Positions 11,001-21,351 of a DNA stretch of 36,431 nt are shown here, in pieces. Position numbers and translations under genes: made by a program. A model generated the notes under the pieces. It was not told the DNA's origin. It saw nothing but the letters and a program-made list of their open reading frames with translations, and did no database searches. Origin of the DNA: Cochliopodium minus (lineage: Eukaryota > Discosea > Himatismenida > Cochliopodiidae); assembly GCA_024220525.1 (NCBI GenBank), contig JAMYWO010000069.1:92544-128974 (forward strand), read 5' to 3'. How positions within the stretch are numbered: the stretch's first letter is position 1; every line of letters begins with the position of its first letter.

Positions 11001-13029
11001 TCATCAATATGGTATTGGGAACTGTCGAGCTTAACTTTCAAAGTTCTGATATCACCAATAGGATTGGTGAGTCTATCAGGAGCATCATTGTCAATAATTC
11101 TATCTCTTTCATCTCTAAACTCAATAACTTCACATCCTCTCGCATATTGCAATCCATACTTTTCTCCGTAGTTCAAACCCTTCTGGTTGACAGGTGGTTC
11201 GTTGATAGAAAGAAGATAAAGAACATCATAGAGTCTCAAGTCATCCCACTCTTTTCTAATTTTCCCACTAAAGTTTTTCAAAGAAAATTTAATGTTTGCA
11301 ACAATAGATCCTGGTTTTTCTTGTCCCAATTTAGGCTGAGATACGTAAAGAATGGTAAATTCTTTGATGGGAAGTGCATTACTTGACCAACCATGAAACC
11401 TGATAACAGGATTGGGAGAAAGAACGTGATCAATAAGTTTGGGCTGTAATCTTGAGACTACTTTTTCCATGTCAGCTTTGATTTCATAAGCAGATTCAAG
11501 TCTATAAAGATTGAAACTTCTAAGAAGAAAGTCATAGAGAGAAAGAAATTGAAGGTTCAACTTTGGCAAAGCAAGAGGTCTCTCACCATTATACTCGAAG
11601 CTGTCTGGAATGATTTTTTCGTCCCAAAACATTTCCTCTGTAGGATAAAGAGGCATGGTATTGATTGCATCAATTCTTGATGTTCTTCTTTCATATTTTG
11701 AAATGAATATTTCTTTAAGAAGATTGTTGTCCAAATCTTTTTCTGTGTTTCCAATAATGTTGAGTTTGACACAAAGGAGCTGAAGTTCTTCTTCGTCCAA
11801 CTTTGCGATATGCTTTGCCAACAATTCTCTGTTATCAAAAGAAGATACGTTAGAAAGAGCCAAAGACCTTAACTTTTCTGGGAAGTTTTTAAAAGCAACT
11901 CTTTGCAAGTAGGAAACTTTGGCAGTGTGGAATGCACTGATTTGGGTTTCGGTGTAAGGATTTCCACTGAAGTCATTCACTTCAAAGTTTAAGTAAAAAT
12001 TCAACATCTTGAACATCTTTCTGAAAAGGTAAGTGGAATCATCATCAGAGGTAGAAAAGGGAGACAATCTGATATGTTCTTCTAAATGTAAGGCTTCGAC
12101 CAAGAATCTAAAGTATCTTCTTGTCGGGATCTGAGAAAGAAGATCGATGATGAACTCTAGGAATCTCTCGAAATAGATCATCGCAGATGGATCATTATCC
12201 TCTTTGTCCAGATCGTAGTTTTTCATATCTTGAATGAAATCTTCAATCAATGTTCTCATGAATTTTTTATCATTCTCTTTGAATTGATTGCTGTTGTTTT
12301 TGACATGCTCATATTGTTTTGATACTTTCTTTGGAGTATTTTTATCATTCAATACATGATTGATCAGATTTTCATCGATAGATAGCCACATTGGGAGATT
12401 ACATATTGGGAAGAGATTCTCCACTATCTTTGGCTCTTCAAAGCTTGAAAAGCAATTGGTTAAAAAATAGATATAAGAGATCTTTTCTGTAAATGTCTTT
12501 ATATTCTCCCTCATCCAATTTATATCAATCACATGCTTCAAAAATTGAGAAAATAATTCTTCTGATCCATTCTTGAAAAAGTCTATTTTTATAAAAATTA
12601 TATCATTCAATCAATATTATAAATATTGCAGTTTATAGAAGCAAATTAATAAGTAATTTTTCTTTTATAATTTAGAATTTGATTACCCCATGCTTTTAAT
12701 TTATCGTTATGTTTTTGATTTATCATGAGAATGATAGATATGATATGATCTCTCGGGGATTTTTCATTATAATTTGGCCATAAATAATTTTCAAGGTAAT
12801 TAGATACTTCAAGAATAGATACTCTTGAAAAATAATTCTCTCCAGATAAATCTTCTTTATAGATTCGGGTGATCAATTCACTTGAGAAAGAGGATTTATC
12901 TATCTTCTGCCAAGTTTTATTTGCCAAAATATAGAGTGGATCTTCCTCTAATTCTTTGATACTTGGCAATACTCTTGTCTTTTTTGTAGATTTGAATTTT
13001 TTGTTTTGTTGAAAACTTCTTTTCTTCAT
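8082..13029 (-). CDS. AQR: Aquarius-like intron-binding spliceosomal RNA helicase
   Basis: Four exons (13029-12687, 12582-10510, 10456-9269, 9214-8082) encode about 1578 residues (human AQR about 1485). Almost every Aquarius landmark is readable: SILEVSNYLENYLWPNY, LPMWLS, MPLYPTEEMFWDE, LALPKLNLQFLSLYDFLLR, KENNFKAVLQTM, and the SF1 motifs GPPGSGKT (about 799-806), EESAQ, IGDHNQLPP, DTQGRSRPS, VDRFQGQQND and VAMSRARLG. Aquarius binds the intron upstream of the branch point in activated spliceosomes and links splicing to later RNP assembly. This is fitting in such an intron-dense genome. The first intron of the helicase core (10457-10509) lies inside the P-loop codons. After the conserved core comes a long tail of Glu/Pro/Lys repeats, an acidic block, and a basic histone-H1-like end (KKKATKKKAAKK). 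I do not recall that end from animal AQR. Confidence 0.95.
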
Positions 13030-13251
13030 CTCCCAATCAATTTTTTTATTTTTTTTTTAATTTTTGATTTTGTTGTTAACAATTCTTTTTTCTTTTGGTC
13101 TCAAAATTGAAATTTCTGAATAAAATAGAATAATAAACAAAAAAAAAAAGATTCAATACATTGAGTAAAGTGTTTTTGAGAATTAATTATACATGATTTT
13201 TAATTTTTTTTTTTTTTTATAATAAATTAAATAAAAAAGATAAAACAATCC

Positions 13252-14846
13252 TCAAAGATTATCTTCATCGGATTGCTCATCCAACTCAACATCCATCTTG
13301 ATAAAATTTCTGCTCTTGGAGGTCCTGAAATATCTCAAAAGAATGAAATAAAACATGGAGAAACCAACAATGAAACCAATGATTCCAAAAACAACGAAAA
13401 AAGGTCCAAAAGTAATTTTCTTTTGATTTCTTACACTAGAAATGTTGTCAAAAGGATTACACGAATCATCTTCATTATCTTCTACATAGTTTTGGCAATT
13501 ATCCAAAAAAGATTGGTAAGAAGCAGTGCAGTAGAGCTCGTAGAACTGCTCCAAAGGGCAGCCCAACTTGGCTTTTTCACTGTGGAAATGTAAACAAGAA
13601 TTAGGTTTACGTTCGCCATTATAATAAATATTAACATATCTTTGTCCATCTAAAGAGAAATTTTAATATTTAATAAATTTAAAGAAAAGATCTAAAAAAG
13701 TGAAATTCAAAAACAATTTTATAGGAATAAAGTAAAGAGATATGAAAAAACAAAAATTGATTATTTAAAAATTATTTAATTAAATAAAAATAAATTTGGA
13801 GAGATGTTTTACCTATGTTAGTTATTTCAAAGTTTATGTTTGCTGTGTAACCAGGTATGGAATCCATACTTTCATTCATATTTAAGGCTCCCAAAAGGGG
13901 CATGAGGGTGGTATCATGGCCACTGTAGATGATCCACTTTGGTTTGTTATTGTCCTTGAGAAGACTCTCGAATCTAGCCCTGAAATCCAAAAAGATGTTG
14001 GTGGAGACAATGGTGGAAAGATAATTCTCATTTTCAGTGAAAAAAATTTTCCATAATCTATCCCCAATCTTTATCACATCATTGATTTCTTGATCTGTCA
14101 AATTCTTCAAGATATTATGTCCCTCATGTTGTTTGGCACAATAGATCGGATCATAAAACTTCTCATGCCATTTCAATAGTGAAATATCTCCAGGCCATCC
14201 AAAGAGATCTTTGAGTTTGGCTGATAGAAGCTTTGTATTTTCTTCATTCTCCAATTCTTTGTATTTTTTGGATTGGAAGGAGATTTGGGCCTTATAATCT
14301 GCCACATTATCACAATTATTCAATGCATTCAGAATTAAATCATTCTTTTTGATGTTGCTACTGATTAATATAGGTAAATACGCCGATTTTAAATTCTCAA
14401 TGAACATCCCATGCAATACTGCATTTGCTGTTTGTAATGTTCTTGAATAATCAGATGATTCCACATAGATCTCGTTAATAGCCTTTTCGAAATCTGATGA
14501 GAGGAATCCTTGGTAGTTTTTCTTTAAATCTAATCCCAATTGTAATGCTTGATTCAATCCTTTTGTTGTCAAAAATCCTATAGTCTCATTCCATACATAT
14601 CTATAATTTTTTGGTGGTACATGTATTGGTGTTCTATCTCCATGTCTGAAAAATGTCATCACCTATAATTCAAATAAATTCATTTTATAATTCTTTATAT
14701 TGATGAATTCTCTTTAAATATATTCCATTCTTTAACTGATATTTTTTTTATAGGGGTGATGAATAAATTTTTATTACGAATTCCAACTTTGGTTCTGATG
14801 CTAAATATAAGGAAGCAAATAAAAACAATATTAACAATATTTTCAT
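13252..14846 (-). CDS. Histidine acid phosphatase, type I membrane (lysosomal type)
   Basis: Three exons (14846-14778, 14662-13813, 13649-13252) encode about 438 residues. Exon 1 is a signal peptide (MKILLILFLFASLYLAS) and joins in phase 0 to VMTFFRHGDRTP, which holds the RHGxRxP nucleophilic His. The proton-donor pair is in YSGHDTTLMPLLGAL. The C-terminal luminal part (IYYNGERKPNSC, CPLEQFYELY) matches prostatic and lysosomal acid phosphatases. A transmembrane segment follows (FVVFGIIGFIVGFSMFYFIL), then a short acidic cytosolic tail ending DEDNL. The layout is that of lysosomal acid phosphatase (ACP2). The expected reaction is hydrolysis of phosphomonoesters at low pH. The gene sits between AQR and a secreted-protein gene, with about 140-220 bp on either side. 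The exact substrate is unknown. Confidence 0.9.
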
Positions 14847-14987
14847 TTCCAATTCAAAATCTGCTTTTCCCTTTTTTTTTTTTTTTTAAACACGTTTCAA
14901 AAAAATTAAAATCAAAATGAATAAAATATCTCCAATATCTTTTGAATGAAATATCTCGAAAACTTGTTCAAAATATAATTTAATTGA

Positions 14988-15752
14988 CTATAGAATAACC
15001 CATTCTTGAATATTATCAACTATATAACGAGGCAAACCAAGAAATATATAAGATGGAGTATGATCTTCTTTACATTCCACATCTTCATATTTGATTTTGT
15101 TGTTTTCTTCGATATTTTCTTTGAAATCTTGATAAATAAAGGTTCTATTGTAATCCTTCAACTCATCTACCAATCCAACAACAACCATACTCAATGGAGA
15201 TCTTGTGGAAACATTATTTTCATCTTCAATTATCTTTTCAGTGTAAGTGGATTGTAAAACAATCTGAGATTTAACTGTCCATTGATAGATCTGAGCATCA
15301 TTATTATCATATTTCCATCCTTCAAAATTCTTGGGAGGATGCATTGATCCTTTGAAATTATTTTTAACACAAAATCTTTTTCCAGATTCATTATCGTTCC
15401 AATATAAAATATGGACACCCTAATAAGGTTTTGGTTTGATTGAATCAATCTAATTTTAGTTAAGTTTTCTCATCTACTGTATTACCTTATTAAAGTCCAA
15501 TAGACTTGTGATGTGATTTGGAGCAAGATTAGAATAATATTTTTCCATTTTTGAAGTGTAATCATAGTACACAGATAGATCAGAGGTCAAATTTCCTTTG
15601 AAATATTCGTATAATCTATATTGATGAACATATCCCCATTCTGGAGGATTATATTTAGGGGCAGATCCAAATTGTACTGCATCATCGATTTGGAACAAAT
15701 AAATGTTGATAAATAAAGAGAAAATGATCAATAATCTGTTTGATAATTTCAT
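14988..15752 (-). CDS. Secreted protein, possibly ependymin-like
   Basis: Two exons (15752-15486 and 15419-14988, phase 0) give about 232 residues. The first 20 residues form a clear signal peptide (MKLSNRLLIIFSLFINIYLF). An upstream in-frame ATG at 15800 would put 16 polar residues in front of it, so I prefer 15752. The mature part has PPEWGYVHQYRLYEYFKG, then VYYDYTSKMEKYY, a Gly-x-His-x-Leu-Tyr-Trp strand and a single early Cys in KRFCVKNNF. Several N-glycosylation sequons are present (NLT, NES, NRT, NVS). The order W...Y...D-YYDY...LYW...C resembles ependymin-related proteins, which are secreted or lysosomal lipid-binding beta-barrels. The match is weak and from memory. If it is wrong, this is an orphan secreted protein. 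There is no transmembrane anchor. It ends at TAG. Confidence 0.7.
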
Positions 15753-15872
15753 TTTTTTTTTATTTTTTATTTTTATAAAGGTATTGATTTGATAAGACAT
15801 ATATTTAATATGTGAAGAGAATATAAAGGTTATGATTTATAAATAGACTTTATTAGATTTTATATTTCACTA

Positions 15873-16697
15873 TTAATTTTCAAATACTTGATCAATTTGA
15901 GATTTGGGAGTTTTCTTCTTATCTTCCACTTTCTTTTTAGCCATCTTTTCTCTATATTGTCTTTCAGATTTATATTCCATGAACAATTTTCTTTTTTTAT
16001 CTTGTCTGAGAAGAGATGGATGAACAAAATCTCCGCTTTGAAACAATACAGGACCACCAAATTCTCCATCAAAGATTTTGATAGGATCGATGACGAATCT
16101 AGGTCCAATTTCGATCAATGAAGGTTCTACCTCATGTGTTTCCTCATTCTTTTGTTCACCTATTTGATAGTGTCTGAACCAGATTTTATCGTCCAAGATG
16201 GAGAAGGTGATAACATGATCTATGAATGGCTTTGATTTTTTATATCCCTTGGGTGTAGGGAAGATGGATTGTAAGATATTTCTCATCAATGCCCATTTAG
16301 GTTCAGTTTCAAAGGTGGAATCGAATGAGATGATAGGTCTGCTTCCCTTCAAACAATTTCCTGTGAAATGCAATTCTTTCATAGTATGTACTCTTGATAA
16401 ATATCCTTTCAAAGTTGGTCCACCCTTTACGGAGAGATAAATATATAAATCTTGTTTCTTTCTACATTCGAATAATATTGTTGCATTGCATCCTGCTAAT
16501 TCTGCAATTGTAGGTACTTCGGTTACATTCATTTTTTTATCCAATTTCTTTTCTTTTACACTGTTTGGAAGGATCAATCTCAAATCCTCCATCAAATGTC
16601 TTCCCTTTTGATTAATTCCTCTTGTACAAAATACCAATGTTTTCAATGGTACTTTTCCTGATTGAATTTGTTGTTCTTTCTCTAATTCTTGTTTCAT
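15873..16697 (-). CDS. BRX1: Ribosome biogenesis protein BRX1 (BRIX domain)
   Basis: A single exon encodes about 274 residues (yeast Brx1 about 291). It carries the complete BRIX signature: TLVFCTRGINQKGRHLMEDL, then LDKKMNVTEVPTIAELAGCN, FECRKKQDLYIYLSVKGGP, HTMKELHFTGNCLKGSRPI, SFDSTFETEPKW, a KSKPFIDHVITFSILDDKIW segment and WFRHYQIGE. The C-terminus is Lys-rich (KMAKKKVEDKKKTPKS). BRX1 works in the nucleolus in early assembly of the 60S subunit. I start at the ATG at 16697, which precedes KQELEKEQQIQ. Upstream in-frame codons contain no other ATG before A/T-rich sequence, although a small 5' exon cannot be excluded. No intron is needed, which is unusual in this window. Confidence 0.94.
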   Translation of the reverse strand: MKQELEKEQQIQSGKVPLKTLVFCTRGINQKGRHLMEDLRLILPNSVKEKKLDKKMNVTEVPTIAELAGCNATILFECRKKQDLYIYLSVKGGPTLKGYLSRVHTMKELHFTGNCLKGSRPIISFDSTFETEPKWALMRNILQSIFPTPKGYKKSKPFIDHVITFSILDDKIWFRHYQIGEQKNEETHEVEPSLIEIGPRFVIDPIKIFDGEFGGPVLFQSGDFVHPSLLRQDKKRKLFMEYKSERQYREKMAKKKVEDKKKTPKSQIDQVFEN

Positions 16698-16929
16698 TCT
16701 CGAATCTTTTTCCAAAATCAATTTTATTTTTTATTTTTTGAAAGAAAATATTCAGAAAAATAAAAAAAAGGAGCAAAAGAGAACTATCAAAACTGAATGG
16801 ATTGAATAGAATTACTTGATGGATACCATATTATATCTTAGTTGAAAATTATCATGTGTCAATAATGATTATGAAGATATTTTAAAGATTGAAAAAAATT
16901 TTCTTTTTATTTACAATTATATTTAATTT
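16698..16929. other. Intergenic gap between two minus-strand genes
   Basis: About 230 bp of A/T-rich sequence separates the 3' end of the unrecognised gene (16930-18423), which lies to the right, from the BRX1 start, which lies to the left. It should hold the BRX1 promoter and the terminator of the upstream gene. I see no conserved element, hairpin or further ORF. Confidence 0.5.
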
Positions 16930-18423
16930 TCATGCCAATAAGTAAACCATCAAGTAATCATAGATCATTATATCCAAAAGTTTGGGACTGGTCAAAATTA
17001 CCTTGAGGAAATCAATCAAAGCAGCAATAGTTTCTTTGGGGATTGGTGTTTTGGGAAGAGCGGTTTGGATGAGAAGAATGATCTTCTGAGACAATTGATC
17101 ATAGAAATCTTTGGTCTCCATATTCTTTTGTTGCATCTGTAATTCAACTGGTTTAAAATGAGGCTCCAACTTTGAAATGATTTTGAAAGTATCTTCAAAA
17201 GTGAAGGCCTCTTTATCTATCCCTGCGATTTTTTGAGAGTCTTTCTCATTGAACAGTAAAGTGTACACAAACTTGATCTTGGATAGATCACTGTTGGGAT
17301 TGGGATTGATAGCCTTGCATATGGCTTTACCTATAACTTTGTTAGGAACAACGTACAAAGCACCAGACAAGAGTTTTTGCGAAAAAAAACCTATTTTGAG
17401 GCAAGATATGAGGTTTTTAGAGATCGAATCAATGAGATCCCCGTATTGTAAAGCGATCAGTTTCTCCGTCTCACTTTCTTTCTTCTCTTCTTCTTTATCG
17501 TCCTTTTTGGTGTCTTTTTTGTTGTTATTGGTGTTTTTGGATTCCATCATGTTCTTTTTTTCTTTCTTCTCTTTCACTATTTCAAAGACAACATCTATTG
17601 ATCTCTTTAAGAAAAAAAAAAAAAGATTTTCAAAAAGTATACTTGAGATTTTCTTGCAAAATTCTTTTTTGTTTACCTTTAATATTTTTGCCAACAGATT
17701 TGGATTGAAATAGCTTTCGATTGAGGTTATTATCACTGGAGCCATCGAGGTCACGATAGATCTGATCATTATCTTGATCTTTTCGGGCTGATTTTTGCAT
17801 GTTTTTTCGGTCTTTTCCAACAAGAGAACCTTCAATTTGTTTATCTTTTTTATTTTCAAGCTTTGATCATTGTTTTGATCAAAAATGGATTGCATCTTTC
17901 TTTTATTTTCTTGTCTTTGTAGCAAGATAAGACTATCACTGAGATTTTGTTCATTTAATACTTCATCTTTGTTTTTCTTCTTGATCAAAGTGGATGCTTT
18001 TGATACATGTTCGAAGAAATGATTCAATCCCAACAAGATTTGAAGGATATATCTTTTGGTTTCGGCACATACAAAACTCTCTTCCAAATTGGGGATAGTG
18101 GTATATGTTGTTTTGATTGATTTGGGCAAATAATTTGTTATTGTATTGATTATAACGTTTGATAGATTGAACATAACTTGATTTTCTGGTTTAGGTGATC
18201 CTAGGACATAATGATACATTATTGAAGATGATAATATTGATGAATAAGATGATAATAGTCTCAAATTGTTTATTGTGTTCTCCCAATCTTCTTTTTCTTC
18301 CTCTTTCATTATATTATTTATTATTTTGTCATTATGGTTGTAATTTTCCTGAATACTATCAAAATGTTTTGGATTTATAAATGGTTTGGGCATTGTTGTT
18401 TGTATACCTTCTTTTTCGCTCAT
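16930..18423 (-). CDS. Unrecognised 473-residue helical protein
   Basis: I do not recognise this gene. Two exons (18423-17677, 17604-16930) give about 473 residues. The 72-nt stretch 17676-17605 begins GTAAAC, ends in a T-tract plus CTTAAAG, and contains no stop, so the whole region also reads as one open frame. I treat it as an intron because of these ends and its Phe-rich translation. An ATG at 18489 is in frame, but the ATG at 18423 (MSEKEGIQTTMPKPF) looks more likely. The protein is mostly amphipathic helices with two Lys-rich low-complexity linkers (around KEKKEKKNMMESKN and KKDDKEEEKKESE). It has no signal peptide, no clear membrane span and no catalytic motif. It is divergently oriented to the methylcrotonyl-CoA carboxylase gene, with about 330 bp between them. 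Confidence 0.75.
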   Translation of the reverse strand: MSEKEGIQTTMPKPFINPKHFDSIQENYNHNDKIINNIMKEEEKEDWENTINNLRLLSSYSSILSSSIMYHYVLGSPKPENQVMFNLSNVIINTITNYLPKSIKTTYTTIPNLEESFVCAETKRYILQILLGLNHFFEHVSKASTLIKKKNKDEVLNEQNLSDSLILLQRQENKRKMQSIFDQNNDQSLKIKKINKLKVLLLEKTEKTCKNQPEKIKIMIRSIVTSMAPVIITSIESYFNPNLLAKILKVNKKEFCKKISSILFENLFFFFLKRSIDVVFEIVKEKKEKKNMMESKNTNNNKKDTKKDDKEEEKKESETEKLIALQYGDLIDSISKNLISCLKIGFFSQKLLSGALYVVPNKVIGKAICKAINPNPNSDLSKIKFVYTLLFNEKDSQKIAGIDKEAFTFEDTFKIISKLEPHFKPVELQMQQKNMETKDFYDQLSQKIILLIQTALPKTPIPKETIAALIDFLKVILTSPKLLDIMIYDYLMVYLLA

Positions 18424-18752
18424 TTTCCTTTTTTTTTTAAAATTAATCATAAAATTTCCCTTTAAAAAAAAAGAACCTGATCTTAACATAATTCCACAAA
18501 TTAGAATGGGTGCTTGATAATACCAATTAATTATTCACTATTTCAACTTTATATAAATAAATATATTTTTCTCTTTATAATAATTTAACTGAATATTAAA
18601 TATTTTTTTTTTCCATTATTTTTGAATGATGATTCTTGTAATGGTGTTTGGGATTTGGAATATTCTTATTCTGAAGATTGTCAGAAGATGATTTAAAAAT
18701 TTTTAAAAAAAAAATATCGTTTTAATTTCGAAAGATCAAAAGAAAAAAAAAG
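18424..18752. promoter_or_regulatory. Divergent intergenic region (shared promoter candidate)
   Basis: About 330 bp lie between two genes transcribed away from each other (unknown helical protein to the left, MCC beta subunit to the right). It is A/T-rich, with T- and A-runs at both edges and a slightly more complex core around 18620-18700. I see no ORF or RNA gene. By position it must contain both promoters. No specific box can be supported. Confidence 0.45.
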
Positions 18753-21152
18753 ATGTTCAAATTCAAGAAATATAACAAATTTTCCAAAAATTGCAAATAT
18801 TTATTCAATAGCCAAAGCTATTTCAAAGTATAAAAGAATTTTTCTTAATTAAAATATAGATTAAAATATTAATACCCAAACAATCACAGAATTTTTCCAA
18901 ATTTTCTTACAACACATCTGTAAATTCATCTGGAAATATATTGGACGGAACCTTACCAGAAGATTATAAAGAGAATCAAGAGCATATGGACAAATTGGTG
19001 AAAGAATTTGAAACCAACATCAAAAAAATCAAGTTGGGAGGAAATGAAAAGGCAAGACAATTGCATAAGAGCAGAAATAAGATGTTTGTACGTGAAAGAA
19101 TCGATGCCTTGCTTGATGTTGGATCTCCATTTTTGGAATTATCTCAATTGGCTGGATATCAATTGTATAAGGATGGTGATAAAGTTGAAGGTAAATGGAG
19201 AGAAATAAAAAATATTTTTTTATTTTGGCTGGTTTTTAATAAATTATAAATTTTTTGATTTAAAAAAGATGTTCCATGTGGTGGTATTGTGACCGGAATA
19301 GGTAAAAATAGAAAAACAATAATCATACTATAAAGATTCGATAAATCAAAATATTTTGATTAAAATCAAAATTATTTTAATTGATAAAGGATATTGCCTA
19401 TAAATAAGCAAATATTAGAAATTAAATGATAATTTGAATTTGTTCTATCTAATATTCCCTAATAATTTCTCAATATTTGAAAATTATAATTATATTCTAA
19501 ATAATGAGATCATAAATTTAATTAAATAGGTAGAATACATGGAACTGAATGTATGATCGTTGCAAATGATGCAACCGTGAAGGGAGGAGCATACTATCCA
19601 ATTACAGTTAGAAAACATTTGAGAGCACAAGAAATAGCACAAGAAAACAGATTACCATGTATTTATTTGGTAGATAGTGGTGGAGCTAACTTGCCAAGAC
19701 AAGATGAAGTATTCCCTGACAAAGAACATTTTGGTAGAATATTTTACAATCAAGCTAACATGTCTTCAAAGGGAATACCACAAATTGCAGTTGTTATGGG
19801 TTCATGCACAGCTGGTTAGTCCGATTAATTCAAAAAATTATTTTTTTTTTTAAAAAAAGTTTTTTAAACTTTGAATAAAGGAGGTAAAAAAGTTTTTTAA
19901 AACAATCATTAAACTTAAAATTTTTAATCAAATTTAATCTTTTTAGGTGCATACGTTCCTGCTATGGCTGATGAAAGTGTAATTGTCACAAAGACTGGAA
20001 GTATTTTTCTTGGAGGTCCTCCTTTGGTTAAAGCAGCAACAGGAGAAGTGGTATCCATGGAAGATTTGGGAGGAGCTAAGTTACATTGCACCACAAGTGG
20101 GTTGACCGATTATTTCGCTAACGATGATCCACACGCATTGAGCACAGCAAGAAGAATCATCTCAAACTTGCACTATCAAAAATCTAACAACTTTTATGAT
20201 GTAGCACCTGTAGAAGAACCTCTTTTTGATCCAAAAGATATGGGCGGAGTTATTCCTTTTAATACCAGAAAACCTTATGATGTTCGTTCTGTCATCTCCA
20301 GAATCGTCGATGGAAGTAAATTTGACGAATTCAAAAAGATGTACGGAGACACCATCGTTACTGGTTTTGGTAGACTCTATGGTCATCCTGTTGGTATTGT
20401 TGCTAATAACGGTATCTTGTTTTCTGAATCTGCTTTGAAGGCTGCTCACTTTATCCAATTATGCAATCAAAGAAAAATTCCTCTCATCTTTTTGCAAAAT
20501 ATTACAGGTGAGATCTTCTCTTTTGATATTTTTTTGTGAGTATAAATTACTTTATTTGAAATAGGATTTATGGTTGGAAGACAATACGAATCTGAAGGAA
20601 TTGCAAAACATGGTATACTTTTTTTTTTTTTTGGGAAAAATAAATAATAATATTTGTGCATTTTCTTAGGTGCAAAGATGGTCACTGCTGTCAGTTGCTC
20701 TACTGTTCCTAAATTGACTGTAGTCATTGGTGGAAGTTATGGTGCAGGTAATTACGGAATGTGTGGAAGAGCTTACCAACCAAGATTTATGTGGATGTGG
20801 CCAAACTCAAGAATATCTGTCATGGGGTAACCAGATAGTTTTTATTTTCAAATTTTCAAATTTAAAATATTTTTTTCTTAGTGGTGAACAAGCTGCTTCT
20901 GTTTTGTCTCAAGTTAAAAGAGAACAATTTGAAAAGGAAGGGAAACAATGGTCTGTTGAAGATGAAAATAAGTTCAAACAACCTATTTTGGATAAGTATG
21001 AGACCGAAGGTAGCCCTTACTATTCTTCCGCAAGACTTTGGGATGATGGTGTCATCAATCCTTCTGATACCAGAGTTGTTTTGGGTTTAGGTCTTTCTAC
21101 TGCTTTGAATTCCAATATTGATCCTGTAAAGTTTGGAATATTTAGAATGTGA
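18753..21152 (+). CDS. MCCC2: 3-methylcrotonyl-CoA carboxylase beta subunit, mitochondrial
   Basis: The carboxyltransferase subunit of MCC carboxylates 3-methylcrotonyl-CoA in leucine breakdown, in the mitochondrial matrix. Eight exons (18753-18827, 18890-19190, 19269-19301, 19530-19814, 19947-20507, 20565-20612, 20670-20826, 20882-21152) give about 576 residues (human about 563). Landmarks are [77 protein letters not shown], the acyl-CoA loops around LLGGPP-like [41 protein letters not shown] and the terminus KFGIFRM. Exon 1 encodes a Lys/Asn/Ser/Phe-rich, acid-free leader ([17 protein letters not shown]), a plausible mitochondrial presequence. The first acceptor could instead be at 18859, adding ten residues. 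The biotin-bearing alpha subunit is not in this window. Confidence 0.94.
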
Positions 21153-21351
21153 TTTTTATTAAAAACAAAAGAAACAAGTTTTAACTCAAAATGATTTAAA
21201 TTGTTGAATACTTTTTTATCTTTGAATAGAATCGTTTTTCTAAAGTACTTTGGAATCTATTTGATAAACTCAACTTTTTATTCTATCAAAAATAAAAAAT
21301 AAAAAAAAAAAAAATTCAGATTTTTTTTATTGTTTATTTTATATTGAAAAA

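Noticed and set aside
10874-11386. Open frame of 170 codons on the plus strand inside Aquarius
   Set aside because: It lies antisense to a clearly conserved AQR exon and its translation has no family features.
15753-15800. Upstream ATG at 15800 as start of the secreted protein
   Set aside because: It would place 16 polar, Lys-rich residues before a textbook signal peptide, so the ATG at 15752 is better.
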